A DNA stretch of 64,000 nucleotides from Cyanoderma ruficeps (Eukaryota > Chordata > Aves > Passeriformes > Timaliidae), in assembly GCA_008694505.1 (NCBI GenBank), contig VZDJ01007747.1, forward strand, positions 28,211,209 through 28,275,208, in the 5' to 3' direction. The first letter of the stretch is position 1. Every line of letters begins with the position of its first letter. Made by a program: the position numbers and the translations under genes. Positions 11,689 through 23,942 of the stretch are shown here, piece after piece. Below the pieces are notes generated by a model. It did not search any database. It had not been told where the DNA came from and saw only the letters and a program-made list of their open reading frames with translations.

Positions 11689-14600
11689 AGCTTTCCCATT
11701 TCTTAGTACAAATTAGATATTAAAAATAACTAAAGAAAAACCCTTCTGGAAGGATTAATCAACCCATATGGACTTTTGTGTTCCTTGCACTTTGGAATTT
11801 GATCTCATTAATTTAGAGCTAGAATACGTGTCTAAACATCATACTGCTGAAAAAAGAACAGAAACATTTCAAGTATTCTTAAGCTAAAACAAACTACTTT
11901 GAATACTTGCTTTTCTGAATTGCAGATTCACAGTATTTCATCAAATTATGGTGCATAATATATAGTTGTGTAACTTGAAGCAAAATACCCTTTATGTAAT
12001 ATGTTGCCATCTTCAAAAATCACAAGTCTTTGAAACCAAGTCTTAGAAAAAGCAGGCATACAGAGTTGGTAAATACACTGTATTTCTTAGCAAGGAATAT
12101 CAAGTTGCTCTCTTGTTATCTACACAGAGAACATCAGTCCACAAGCAACTGCATTGGAAAAAAAATGCATTTGTTTGAATTTATTAGAGATGGACAGATT
12201 GCACTCAAAGTGAAAAGTGCGCATTGCAAAAGAATAGAAAGCAGTAAACGAAGAAAAAGTGCATTACTGCATCTCTCTATATATATCTGCATATATATAT
12301 ATGTATATATATATGTACAAAAGAATCAAGGCAATTCAGTAACCTCAATAATTCATTCATAAAGCAGGTATGTGGGGAAATAAATAATAAAGATTCCTAA
12401 TACACTACAATACCAAAATTGCATTTTTTAGAAGAGTTTAATTTATCATTCAAACAGATGTTTCTGAGACTCTTTCCAGGGGCTATTCCCCAAATGCTAA
12501 TTGCTTACATGTCACATTCTTTTCTGCAATCTATTAAAGAAGCTATACCACCCCACCCCCCCATGCCCTTTCAGCTTTGAAGACTTAGCACATTTTAGGG
12601 AAAATTTCTTGTTACTTTATTGTTGTTGACATTTTCTTCACAGATTGTCCCACAGACACAACATCAAAGACACTACAAAAATGTCCTGCTCAAAGGAAAA
12701 GTAAAACTTAAAAATATTTCTTTTTTTGAGAAAAACAGTTATTGAGAGAGAAAATAGTGCATCCAATTGTTTTGCATTTGGAGATGATAATGACACAACT
12801 GAAAATGGAAAATGGTAATACTGCTAGATGCACAAGTTGAGATCCAGCCCATATTACCTAAACATTTAATTTCTGTATACTGATTTTCTTTATTCTGGAA
12901 CAGTCAGTGGATATGTGTCTTTTAGTATTTACAAAAGGAAAATTTTTACCTAAGATATGGCACTTAAATCAAGAAGAGAAATCTACTCTTTTGATCTTCA
13001 GAGATGCTTTTCTCATTTCTTTAATTATAAAAAGATGCACACACTGTAGGCTTAATTCAGTCACTTTAAGATGGGTTACTGATGGCTTGCTCATTTCTTT
13101 TGAGATGGGTGTCAGGGGCATATTACCAGTCCTCCAGCTGCTGAGAACAGTGGGTCCCCTAAAAGTCTTTAGTATCTGATAGCCTCATGGCACTGTCTTA
13201 CATATTATAATATTGTTAAGAGTTTCAAATGGTGCTTGACCTATATATCTTTATTTTTGAAAAAGTAAATCAATATCTTTAGGAATGTTAGGTCATTAGA
13301 ATTTAAATATGAGTGTAAATTATATGCCTTGATTAAGTCTATTGAAATTGTCTTTCAGTAAGTAACTAATAACTGGAATAAAAGCCCTACTGGAAGTGAA
13401 CATTACATTAAAAAATACAGGTGATATATGTATCTTCTAATTTGAATTAGCAATTTTATAGACATTAGAGAAACTTATATACAATTTCATTTCATCTGAT
13501 CTTAAGTCTGTCTGATTTTGTACATCAAAATCACCAACACACACTTTACAATGCAAACATATAGTGCCAATCCACAATTTAACAGCCTTGCTTTCATTTT
13601 ATTGCCAAAGTATAACATTCACTACCCTCTGTAACAACTTCCGAGACTGAGTTATGTTTTGGCATACTGAAACAACCTTTCTTTCTCTTAGATTTTTCTT
13701 CTGGAACCTTAATTTAAGTTGAAGATGTTGATCTATAATAAACCTAACTCTTATGCAGAAAATCCTAGACATTGCTCTACACACCTAAATGAATCAACAT
13801 AGCTAAATGTAACTAAGACAGAGAAAAGAAAAGGCAAGAGAGATGTTAAAAGATGCTACAGCCTTTATTCCATATAGTATAATAGATATTTCACCCCGAG
13901 GCTCATTCTGATCAAGTTTTTTGTCTCAGTAATAACCTCTGTAATAAAGTTAGATCATATGGATATGGTCTAATTAGTCCTCTGTTTTATTTCACAAGTC
14001 AGGTTTGTTTCAGGCATTCAAAAATGTAGGCAAAGATGAACTCTCTGGCTATAACGAAAGAAAGTAGATAGAAATATTGAACAAGAGGCTTTGGGAAAAA
14101 AAAAATGGGAGCCTGAGAGTGTGTAAAAGGGTCTATTGAGTTTCCAGGGGTAGTTAGAAACTTTCAAAGATTCTGAAAAGCTGAAGGCTTTGCTTGTATT
14201 GCTCTCTTTTTAGGATTATTTATTATTCTGTTTTAAGTATATTCTGTGTTATAATTTTAGACTCTGATTATTATCTCTAGGTTCCCTGGATGTTAAATGA
14301 AGTCAATACTTGCCTCAGAAACATTGCAGTGCCAATTAATATTAGACTGACACTGATAGAGATGAGATTGTTAGTTTTCTGTTAAATTAGCTTTATTCTA
14401 AGAGCATCATGTTTATAATAGATCTAGTTTCCAGTCCCCTTGCTTCTTCCTTAATGTCCAGGAAACTTGCAAGGGTGTAAGTATCATCAAAAATTCAATA
14501 CCAGAATCAAAACAAGCAGCAATACAGAATATTTCTTTTGTTTCTTGAAAAGAAAGCAAAAGTTAAAAATCCCCCTCTTTTATTTCTCCCCAGTCTGATT

Positions 14601-15400
14601 AGTACTGAGAGATGGTGAAAGTATGTGAGTACTTAATTTGAGTATTATGAGTATTTTTTGAGTACTTACTTTTCTGGATGTGGATAAGGGTGTGGTAAGT
14701 TTATTTGAAATAATAATTAGTGTACTGATGACAATGTTGTCTTCAATCAGTTAATTTTTTTTTAAATTATATTATTTTGTGGTGTTATTTATCCATGACA
14801 TATCTACAACATTTAGGAATCAGTATCACACTGACATACTACAAGTAGATGTTTTCATACAGAAAAGTACATACATAGTTGACCTTCTTATGGAAAGAAA
14901 ATAATTATGAAAGTGTTTATTTGAAAATCTCTAGACTTGATCCAATATTTTTAATAAAATAAAAAACAGAAAAAAACCTCAAAGAAGCAAACAAACAAAA
15001 AAAGAACTAAAAAGGTACTGATATTGTTTTATGAGATAATTTCATATTTTCAATGAGTAAAGATCAGATAGGGTTCAGAAATTCAGAGAGGAAATGCTTA
15101 CAGAAAAATCATTTTGTCATGGACAAAAGCCCCTGTAGAATGCCTAGTCTATAGAGACTTCTTGAGCCTCTATCCTGTATGAAGGAATTTCTTAACATCA
15201 CTACATATTGCAGTTTTTTTGTATCCAAGAAGACTGAAGTGATCACCTGATTTATAGAGTCTGCATATTTCAGGCTAAAGGCTCAAACCAGACTGCCATC
15301 CCTTTCTTCAAATGTTTCAGCAGTGAATTATTCTGAATATTCAAAATATTCATTTGCTGTGTTCTAACAAAGCATAAAAAAAGAGAAGTAGAAAATATGT
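11689..15400. other. Unique A+T-rich DNA, no gene seen
   Basis: Apart from the TA microsatellite near 12.3 kb and a C run near 12555, no repeat is recognised. The frames at 12030-12362 and 12907-13179 have no support. Confidence 0.65.
12277..12317. repeat. Compound (TA)n microsatellite
   Basis: Runs of TA broken by TCTGCA and TG (CTATATATATCTGCATATAT and onwards). It is translated as Ile/Tyr repeats in a 110-codon frame (12030-12362) that has no other support. Confidence 0.93.
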
Positions 15401-17185
15401 TTGTGTGCCCTTAGCAGAGTAAGCTGAGAGTGGAATGCTGTCACTTCCCTGTGATACCATCCGTTAGCAGTCATTTGAATTTGTTTTTCAACTTCTTAGC
15501 TGTACTCTCCCTTGCTTTCCAGTTCAAAAATACTTGCCTCTGTCTGTGCCCATTAGGCTCTCCTCAGTACACTGCTGAACTTGGATGTCATCCAGTGAAG
15601 AGCTCCAGAGTTTTTTCATGCCCTACTAGGAGGGAATCAAGATCTGGTGCATATGCAATGTGTCATCCAGTTTTCTCAGAACTTGTAGGAGATCCAGCTG
15701 TGCTATTAATTTGATCCAGCCTCAGGCCTTCCACAGCACATCAGTTTTACTTGATTTACATTCTAGAGCCTACATTAGATTTCTAGGAATCAATGTGAGA
15801 TGGATTCTTACCAAGGTGCTCACACTGAAAGAAAAAAGTACAGGTCCAAAAAAACGTAATGGCTATAACACGTTCTGTAAACATGTTTTCTGCATGTTTG
15901 TTTGGGAAAGAATTTTTCTGGCAGTCTATCTCACAAGAGGAAGGATCAGAGAGAAAATACTTTATTTTTCTACTTGTATATTTTTAATTTTTTCAAAAGC
16001 CATAAGAACAGACGAAAACTGTCTATTTGGCTGCTTTTTAATTTTTTAATTACTCTGAATATATAATATCATTGCTTTTTTCCCTGTTATTTTAAAGTTA
16101 TCATTATTATACTGAAATAATTATGTCAGTTGTTTCCACCATTTTTTTCATATCTTGACAAGAAACATCTTGAAAGCAAAAAAAATTAAGAAAATCTGGA
16201 AGCACAAAGGCAGCAAATTCAGATGGTCACTGCAGAAAATTTTCACTCAAATAGAAAAGTTACTAGTGTTGCAGTAAAGTGAAACAAATCATATGCATAT
16301 ACTGAAGGAGGATATTTTCACAAAAATAGAGTACAAGAATCCAAGCCCTTCAAAGGAAGAAAGAGCACTTTGTAAATTAAGCAAATAAAGGAATGTTTAC
16401 TATGATTTAAAATGGTTTCAGGAGGTCAGTTTTTTCTAAAGATAAATGAAGAATTGAGACATACCTAATGAAAATATTTCTTATCATGTCTTTGGAGTAT
16501 TTGTTAGGGAAAACTTCCTGTCTGACAATTCAGAAGTCACTCTGGCAATCTGTCCCACCACCTGAGGCTTTAACTCCTGGGACTGAAGTTCTGGATTGCT
16601 CCAGTGAGATGAGAGGACCCACCTGACCTCCTGGCTCACCACATTAATGCAGTCAGACCAGCTTTTCCTGGGTTTGCCATAGCAGAGTCTCAGACCTTTG
16701 GTTCTTTTAAGTAATTTTATCATGATGCAGCAACAGAATAACATCTCAAGCTGGTGTTTCTGAGGAGAGACCACTAACAAAGGAAACACTGAGCTTTTAC
16801 AGGCTCATAGTCTAAGTGCTTGAGAGCCTATGGCAATTGCCTCCTGCGTGTCTGAGGGTCTGGCCACCAGGCTGGTGCTACAAATTCTCACACTATTTGC
16901 AATGCAAAGATTGGTGCCAGTTCACAACCTCTTGCCTCTGGCTCACACCACCCAGAGCTCAACCTGCAACAGGCACTGTAGCATTACACTGAACTACCTG
17001 CACTAAATGCATTCTTTGGCATATTTTGTTGGTAATTGGAATTAATAATCAAATGAAGCAACTGAAAATCAGAGAGCTGCGGTTTATGTTTAGGTACGCA
17101 TGGGTTTGCCAGCACCCCTTAAGGAATACTGCAGAAAATTGATGTCTAGAATTTTTATTAAATTATGTAAATATAACACCTTGTG
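15400..17185. other. Unique DNA with two G+C-richer blocks
   Basis: Blocks at 15430-15850 and 16500-17000 are less A+T-rich than their flanks and carry open frames of 94, 129 (plus) and 101 (minus) codons. None has recognisable domains. The second block directly precedes the CR1 3' end and could be an older mobile-element relic into which, or beside which, the CR1 inserted; no family is recognised. Confidence 0.45.
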
Positions 17186-17990
17186 ACACAGAATCACAAA
17201 ATCACACAATGAGCCAAGTTGAAAGGGATCACAGTGGGTCATCTGGTCCAACCTCCCTGCTCAGGCAGGGTCATTGTAGAGCACACGGCAAAGGATTGTG
17301 TCCAAATGGTTCTTGAATATCTTTGGTGAGGGAGACTCCAAAACTTTCCTGGGCGATCTGTTCCAGTGCAGGGACACCTGGGAAATGAAGAATTTCTTTC
17401 TCATATTCAGGTGAAGCTTCCTGTGCATCAGTTTCCACTCACTGTCTCTTGTCCTTTTGTTTGACCGCACTGAGCAGAGCCTGGTTCCATCCTCCTGGCA
17501 CCCTCCCTTCAGATACTGGCAGACATTGATGAGCTCCCCTCTCAGTTGTGTCTTCTCGAGGCTGAACAGGCCCAGCTCCCTCAGCCTGTCTTCATAACTG
17601 AGATTTTCCAGTCCCTTCATCATCTTTGTCACCCTGCCCTGGACCTGCTCCAGGAGCTCCATGTCTCTCCTGTACTGAGGAGCCCAGAACTGGACACAGC
17701 ACTCCAGATGAGCTTCACTAGGGCTGAGTAGAGGGGCAGGATCACCTCCCTTGTCCTGTTGTCAGGGTTCTCCCTAATGCACCCCAGGGTACCATTAGCC
17801 CTCTTGGCCACAAGGGCACTGCTGGCTCACGGACACTTGTTGTCCACCAGGAGCCCCAGGTCCTTCTCTACAGAGCTGCTCCCCAGCAGGTCAGTGCCCA
17901 GCCTGTGCTGGTGTGTGGGGTTACTTTTCCCCTGGTGCAAGGTCCTTTGCACTTGCCTTTGTTGAACTCCAGAGAGTTCTTCTCTGTCCG
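17186..17990 (-). mobile_element. CR1 LINE, 5'-truncated, with broken ORF2 (reverse transcriptase C-terminal part)
   Basis: This is the clearest element in the window. Read on the minus strand it encodes the C-terminal end of CR1 ORF2, downstream of the catalytic reverse-transcriptase core. Recognisable family motifs, in order, are EKDLGLLVDNK (about 17850-17830), REVILPLYSALV (about 17750-17715), LSYEDRLRELGLFSLEK (about 17605-17550) and the region around LKGGCQEDG (about 17515-17490). The frame then closes at 17261. After the stop, about 75 bases of 3' UTR end at 17186 in degenerate TGTGATT/ATTCTGTG terminal repeats, the CR1 3' hallmark. Full CR1 elements are about 4.5 kb, so this copy lacks its 5' end, as is usual for CR1. 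It is inactive: there is an in-frame TGA near 17827 and a one-base deletion near 17715. Known of the family: non-LTR retrotransposon, target-primed reverse transcription. The 5' limit near 17990 is approximate. Confidence 0.95.
17261..17975 (-). pseudogene. CR1 ORF2 C-terminal remnant with stop and frameshift
   Basis: Coding remnant inside the CR1 copy. The piece from about 17975 to 17715 is in one frame, interrupted by TGA near 17827. At about 17715 the sequence that should read LVRPHLE in CR1 loses one base, and the homologous reading continues in another frame (the open segment 17662-17261, 133 codons from its first Met). That Met is internal to the original protein, so it is not a real start. 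The residual 133-codon frame is open only because the copy is fairly young; it has no start context or promoter of its own. No functional protein is expected. Confidence 0.9.
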
Positions 17991-18450
17991 TCTCTTTGAT
18001 ATCAAAATTCAAATGTATTAAAACTTTAAAACAGTGAAAGAATAATTGACTCCCTAAAGCTGCTAACATATGTTTTAAATATAAGAAATAGTTGGTCATG
18101 CATGTATGTACAATACTTACAGTCTCTCAATAATATAGATATGAGAAATCAAACACATTTTTTGTAAACATGAGAAGCAACTGGAAGAAACAACAAATTA
18201 GAAGAGGAGGAATATTAAAAAAATTGATAAGGATCTTGATGATTGAGCACTTCTGCAGGTTGATGCCAAATTTACTACACTTTTAAAAGGCAAAAAGTCT
18301 CAAATATTTTTAGTTTACTACTAAAACAGTGTTTCTTACAAAAGCAAAAAAAGGTTAAGGATTTGTGAACATACGTAGATGAAATAATTATGTAAGTTTC
18401 TGAAATTTTGTATAGTCATTAGAACCCTACCTTTCATTTTTCTTTTGCAG

Positions 18451-18520
18451 TGGCTACATTTGTGGCTTTATTTTGGTTCAATATGGGCCTTTCTCACCGT
18501 CATCCACCAGCACCAAAACT
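18451..18520 (+). other. Candidate internal exon, 70 nt
   Basis: Flanked by a good acceptor (CTTTCATTTTTCTTTTGCAG, AG at 18449-18450) and a good donor (ACT then GTATGTTTTA at 18521). All three forward frames are open over the 70 nt, so the frame gives no discrimination. One frame contains NMGLSHRHPPAPK and another GYICGFILVQYGPFS. I recognise neither. Joined to the candidate exon at 35326 across a 16.8-kb intron, at least one frame stays open, but this does not prove they belong together. Confidence 0.28.
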
Positions 18521-21384
18521 GTATGTTTTAGCCATCATTTGACTACCCAGACGTTCTGATTGAATCAGTAAAATAGTTTTGCTGGAAATCATAAAAAAAA
18601 AAAATCATTCTTGTTTCATAGAAATAAAGATGAGGTAACCAATTTTTATCTACTGATGAATTTTTGAGGAGTGTCTTCAAGAAAATAGGAGGCCAGATAC
18701 CATCTTTACTTTATCCAATTGGATCTGAACCCAAATTTCTCAGGGAACAGAACTAATCCTATTTCTGTTTCTCCAGCTGTTGATTTTTCCCTTGGGGCAT
18801 AATTAGGGTTTCCATATGCCCAGTTCCTACTTCATGCCATATGTGTTTCCTTTATATCTGTACTTGATATCTCAGCATTTTGATATTTAAAGAACCTTGA
18901 GCTCATTGGACAAAGTATCAAACAGGGGTAATATGATTAAAGGAGAACTTCAGTTTAAAATTTTCCAACTTGTAACAGGAACCTAAATACTCAGTTCTCA
19001 TTAAAGTTGTTGATAACTGTATATGCAAATGTTTAGAAGCTAAAATTAAATTATCTAAGATGAGAATCTTTCTTTTCCTTCCTTCATTCCCGTCTCTGTC
19101 ATTGAACAGAAAGTTTCACTATTTGTTCTATTCCCAAATGAAGGACTGTGACTGAGAGGATCTTGAGGCCAAGTACTTCACAGAAAGTTGCAAAGTCATC
19201 AAAAATACATTGTTGTGTTAAATAATATTCCTTTTAACTAGAACAATACTGAATATATCTACCCATAAGTCAAAGCTCTCAGTATTCATTCACGCTTAGG
19301 TAGTGATGGGCAAAATCTTGGAGAATAACCACTTAGTACCAACAAGCATCAGGGCCATTGTGTTTCAATAAATATTTTGATTAGAATAAGTTTGGAAAAC
19401 AAAGCATAAGGGCCATTTATTGTAATCCAAGAAATGTATTTTTGAAAAAAAGCTTAATAAAAATGCTGATCACAAAAAAACTCTTGCATCTTGATTCTAT
19501 ACTCCCCACTGAATTGACTATGCAGCATTATTTACTTCATTTAACATAGTTTCAGTGGAAACTGAATAATATCCATGAATGCATTCCCAGCTACTTATAA
19601 ACTTGCAGGCATTCAGAAATCACCTGTGTTGTGGGAAGTGGAAGCTACCATCTCAGGATGATTCAGGAAATTTATGTCTCCTTTCTTCTGTTGTTTCATT
19701 TGGATGAAAAATATGTTATGTTGGAGGCTATTCTGTGGTCTGAATCCAAGTATTCTCCCTTATTCCTTATACAGTAAGAAGACAGCAAACTCAAGGACTT
19801 AAACCTCCTGTTAGTTGAAGACATGGGCACAAGCACGAAGACGTACAAATAGCCTACAGTTCTTTTGCTCTCATTATGATTCAGTGAAACTTTTAGTTTT
19901 AGAAAAGAAAGAAGATATTGGATTAGTTCAATATAGTTCCAATAAAAGGCTTACACTACCTTTATAGTATCAAAAAAAAATTACCCAAACCCATGCGAAT
20001 AACTAAAATTTTTCATATTAAATGATCCATTTGTATCCTCCTTCCATAGCTTCATACTGCTAAACAGTGTCTTTAAAAAAAGTAAGCAGTATTTTTACCA
20101 CTTCATGCAATTATTGGTGTAATATATTTTATGCAGAAAGTGCTGAGATACAACATGAATGCATAGAGCCCCAGAGTATTTGGCAGTTATGACCTGTCCC
20201 AAAGGATAATGCCATGTTTCGAAATATGTGCAAAATACTCACATCTCCTGAGAATTTAGGACTCTGTTCCCTCAGTGATAAACAACATATTAGAGTTTAA
20301 ATGAGTTGCAGCAGTGATTCACTGCATATTAATGCAACTTAAGTTCCCTGAGGTTCTTTCTCCATATTTTGCAGAGTTCTGCAAAATGTGATCTTCCATT
20401 AAACAAAGAAAGAGCTCTAGCTCTTCTGCTACTAAAAAACGGCTTTAATTCTGCAAATAAGTGTACTTAGATATTGTTCACTCTATTCCCAGATTGGTAG
20501 GAATAACAATTCCAACAATAGGGAAGACTTTACTTATTCATCTTAAAGAAACAAGGAGGAGAATAGGACATAAGCTGGTGATGTTTTGTTCACTGAAAAA
20601 CAGGTCACCTGCATATTTAGGTATGTTCATCATGGCTGCTGACAGTATGCAAGAGAAAGATTAGCCACATATAATTGTGATTTGACTGAAAAATTACCAT
20701 ACTATTAATTGATGTAGTTCTCTACACAAGCTTACGGGGTAAGGGGTGTCTTTTGTTACATTTTGACGGGAAGCAGGAAAGGGCTGTTGTAAGCTCTTGC
20801 TGCATGAAGGATGGACAGAGATAACGATTTTATTCAGTTCAAGTCTTTGATCAAAATATAAGTACAACTTCTACCCCTATAATGTACTTTTGAGGCTGAT
20901 GTGTAATGGTGTTTCTTCACTGCTACTTTAGACAATTCACCTGACATGTATTTCTGGGTCATGCAGTGTACCTGCAGCTGCTCCTGATGGTCTTATGAAG
21001 ACCTTAAATTCAAGGTATAATTACCAAAACAGCTTCTAAAATTGAGCACTGTGTGATTATTCCAACTTGTGGAGAGATACTAGGGAATCTCCAGCTGATT
21101 TGAGGCATGTTAAAGTCACTGGTGCTCACCCAGCCTGAATTTGCAAGGGTTTATGAATTCCATTTAAAGGAGAACATTCTGATTTCAGATGGAGTTAGTT
21201 TGCTCATCAGTGGCAGACTATGAGTTTTACTCATTTGAGATTCTCACCGTGAAGTTTCCTGCCACTTCAGAAAGGTTTAATAAAGTAAATAATAGTTTGA
21301 GAAATCCAAGCCTTTAGAATATAATGTCGAAAGTATGTTTATAGACTAGTGAAAAAAACCTCACAATCTCTGGGTTAAAACAAG

Positions 21385-21414
21385 CTAAATAAATACATAA
21401 ATAAATAAATAAAG
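21385..21414. repeat. (AAAT)n tetranucleotide repeat
   Basis: TAAATAAATACATAAATAAA and onwards, about seven units with one changed unit. Confidence 0.93.
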
Positions 21415-22070
21415 CAAAACGCCAAAACCCAAAACAAAAACCTTGACTATCAATGTTCTCACAGTCAGCTCCCTCTCCCTTGGGAGCTGTGCACAGAAAA
21501 TATGCAGTGAAGAGTGAGACTAGCACAATAAAAGCAATACAAAAACAAAATCCCACATAACTGAATATCAGTGGTTTGATTTGTTTCATGTGCATCATGA
21601 AACCTTGTCAGCAATGTGACAAGGTAAATGCTGTAACATAGCTAAAGTTTCTTTGTATGAAGAAAGTCTCTAAGTATTTGAAGGCAGGAATATTTGAAAC
21701 ATATTTAATTTTAGATAGAGCAAAGCTGAAACATTTAGTGGTTATGCTAGGTAAAAATTAAATTCACAACCCAGTGTATGAATTCCTTTAGTTTCCTCAA
21801 AACAGGCTTTGAGATCTACTATAATAATTTGTTATGCTGCTCTTCATAGCTATTTCCAGAACATAAATCAATGCCTGACAATGTTTGAGTCTTAAGAGCT
21901 ATGAAAAGGTAAAATATATAGAGATATATAGGTAGAGACAGAGAAATTTTGTTCCCCCAGCTGTATATAAAAAAAAAAACCTGAAATTTGCATTTTATTT
22001 TAATAACATATAGTTTGATAAAGGCTGACTGTTAACATCAATGCCATGGAACAGTGTTGATGCTAGTACT

Positions 22071-22107
22071 TGTTTTGGTTTGGTTTGGTTTCTTTTTTCT
22101 TTNTTTG
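22071..22107. repeat. (GGTTT)n and poly-T tract with an ambiguous base
   Basis: Four TTTGG units followed by a T-rich run; unresolved base at 22103. Confidence 0.9.
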
Positions 22108-23151
22108 GTCCAAGAAAGGAATACAGGCTTATTTAAAAACTGGAGAAGAGAAAGAAATTGAAGTTATGAATTCATTTGTAAAATATATATTTTCTACATT
22201 AAATTTCTGGATTGTTCTACATTTTTTCCCTTTTTAAAAATTTTATATGCTTTGCAGCCATGGAAGAAATGAGTGATTTTTATTAGGCTAGTAATCTCAG
22301 GGTTAAAGTATTTGGATGAGTTGAGTAGATTGCACAATGTTGGTAAGAAAAAACAGGTGAGACTGCATTGGGATGGGATACAAGTGCCATATACCTGTAC
22401 TCGTGGTAGATACAAATTCTTAATGGTGGAAGTTCATATTTCTGAAAGTGCTAAGGTTTTGGTATCATTTTGCCCTTGTCCAAAAATGACAGACCCATAC
22501 ATTAGTATGCTACACCCAAATCATGTTTTACTGGAAATCAATACTGTTTAAAGCAGAGTGGGTTTGGCCATCAGTAGGTAATAAAAAAAGCGTTATGTAG
22601 TCTATTCGAAAATAAAGAAAATTTTATCTTATGAAACTAAGATACTAAGATATATTTTCTATTTTTCAAACATAATTTTTGAGTACAAAGTCATTCTTAT
22701 CAGGACTAAAATATTGCATTGATTGGGTATTTTGGATATGAAGTAGAATATCTGAAATCAAATCAAGGACTGTTTTAAGGTCAGACAGAACTGATGGGAA
22801 AAAATAAACCAAGTCATTGAAATGTTACAAACTACAGAGGTAACTTGGATAAAGCTGAACAAAGATTAGGAAGAAATGATAGAATTCATTGAGGTGGGAG
22901 CAAAATTTGCGAGATATTTAGCAATCCACTGCATTTCAGTGTGTGAATTCAGTAAGAGCAATTTGGTTCTTTATCATATCCTTTTTGTGCAACTCACATG
23001 AGAGCAGCATTTTGGGAAGAGATTGCAATGTTGGAAGTGAAACATAGTAAATAGTAATACATTAGGGAAAACAGTGCAGAGTCTCACAGAATGCAGACCA
23101 TATTCAGCAAATATTACCCACTTCAGTAGCCATGTCTAAAGAGAATGCTTA

Positions 23152-23694
23152 TTGGTAAGCTTGATTTATTGTCTTAAGTTTATTTTATTTTCAAAATCTT
23201 GGGAATCACACAGGCCATTTGAGCTTTATATCTATGCGAGAGTAAATTACATGTTCGTGCTTGGGTATGTAAGAAGTCAGCTACTTGTTGGTGTTTTTAT
23301 TCACAAACACCTGTCATCTCTGCTTTTAAAACCTTATTTCCCCAGAACACAATATCTGTCACCAACATGCTACTTTAGCTCTGTCTTTGACTCCATCATC
23401 CACCCTGGTAAAGATAAACCTCTAGCATTTCTTCCACTTGTTGACTGCAAACATGCAATACCAAAGAAATTCAAGCAAAATGCAGATGGGCAAGGAAGGT
23501 TGCAGAGCCCTGAGATTGACCAGCCACAATTCAGTCAGGAAACTCTGCTTTTTAATGAGAAAAATTACCTTGAAGAACACTGGCACATTGTATACCTGTT
23601 GTTTCCAAAGGCAGGTTTGAGGTTAAAAAGTTACTTAACAAAACATGAGGATGACAGTTATTTTTTTAATGAAGGTTTAAAGAAAGTATTCTAA
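23152..23694 (+). other. Longest open reading frame, 180 codons, no recognised product
   Basis: An uninterrupted frame of 180 codons from ATG at 23152 to TAA at 23692. In DNA this rich in A+T such a length is rarer than the other open frames here. The predicted protein has a hydrophobic start (MVSLIYCLKFILFS), then a mixed region with HPGKDKPLAFLPLVDCKHAI, and a charged C-terminal part. No domain, repeat or transmembrane pattern is recognised. There is no Kozak consensus, CpG island, TATA box or polyA signal that clearly frames it. It is not part of any mobile element I can identify. It may be a chance frame. Confidence 0.18.
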
Positions 23695-23922
23695 TTGGCC
23701 TTGCTGTATCTAATCAAATATTTCTTTCTCATCCTTAATCATGCTTAGTCTACTTACAAATAAGTCAGCTCTGCATCTGATATACAGATGTTCAATGCAC
23801 ACTGCTCACATTGTAAATTTTGTGTGATTATTCTTGGGTAGGCAGTTTTAGCTGCAATAATGAGCCCTGAAGATGATCTTGTTTGAAAGACTTGGATACT
23901 TTTCTGTTAGTTTTTCTTAATT

Positions 23923-23942
23923 TATATATATATATATATATG
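23923..23942. repeat. Microsatellite (TA)n
   Basis: Ten uninterrupted TA units in A+T-rich unique DNA. Confidence 0.95.

Larger units (their letters stand above)
18521..23151. other. Unique A+T-rich DNA, no gene seen
   Basis: Contains simple repeats at 21.4 and 22.1 kb only. Short frames such as 21598-21314 and 22273-22551 are unsupported. Confidence 0.65.

Noticed and set aside
12030..12362. 110-codon plus frame
   Set aside because: Its C-terminal part is a translated TA microsatellite and the rest has no recognisable domain or gene structure.
17546..17965. Plus-strand frames of 61 and 68 codons
   Set aside because: They are antisense shadows of the CR1 ORF2 remnant.
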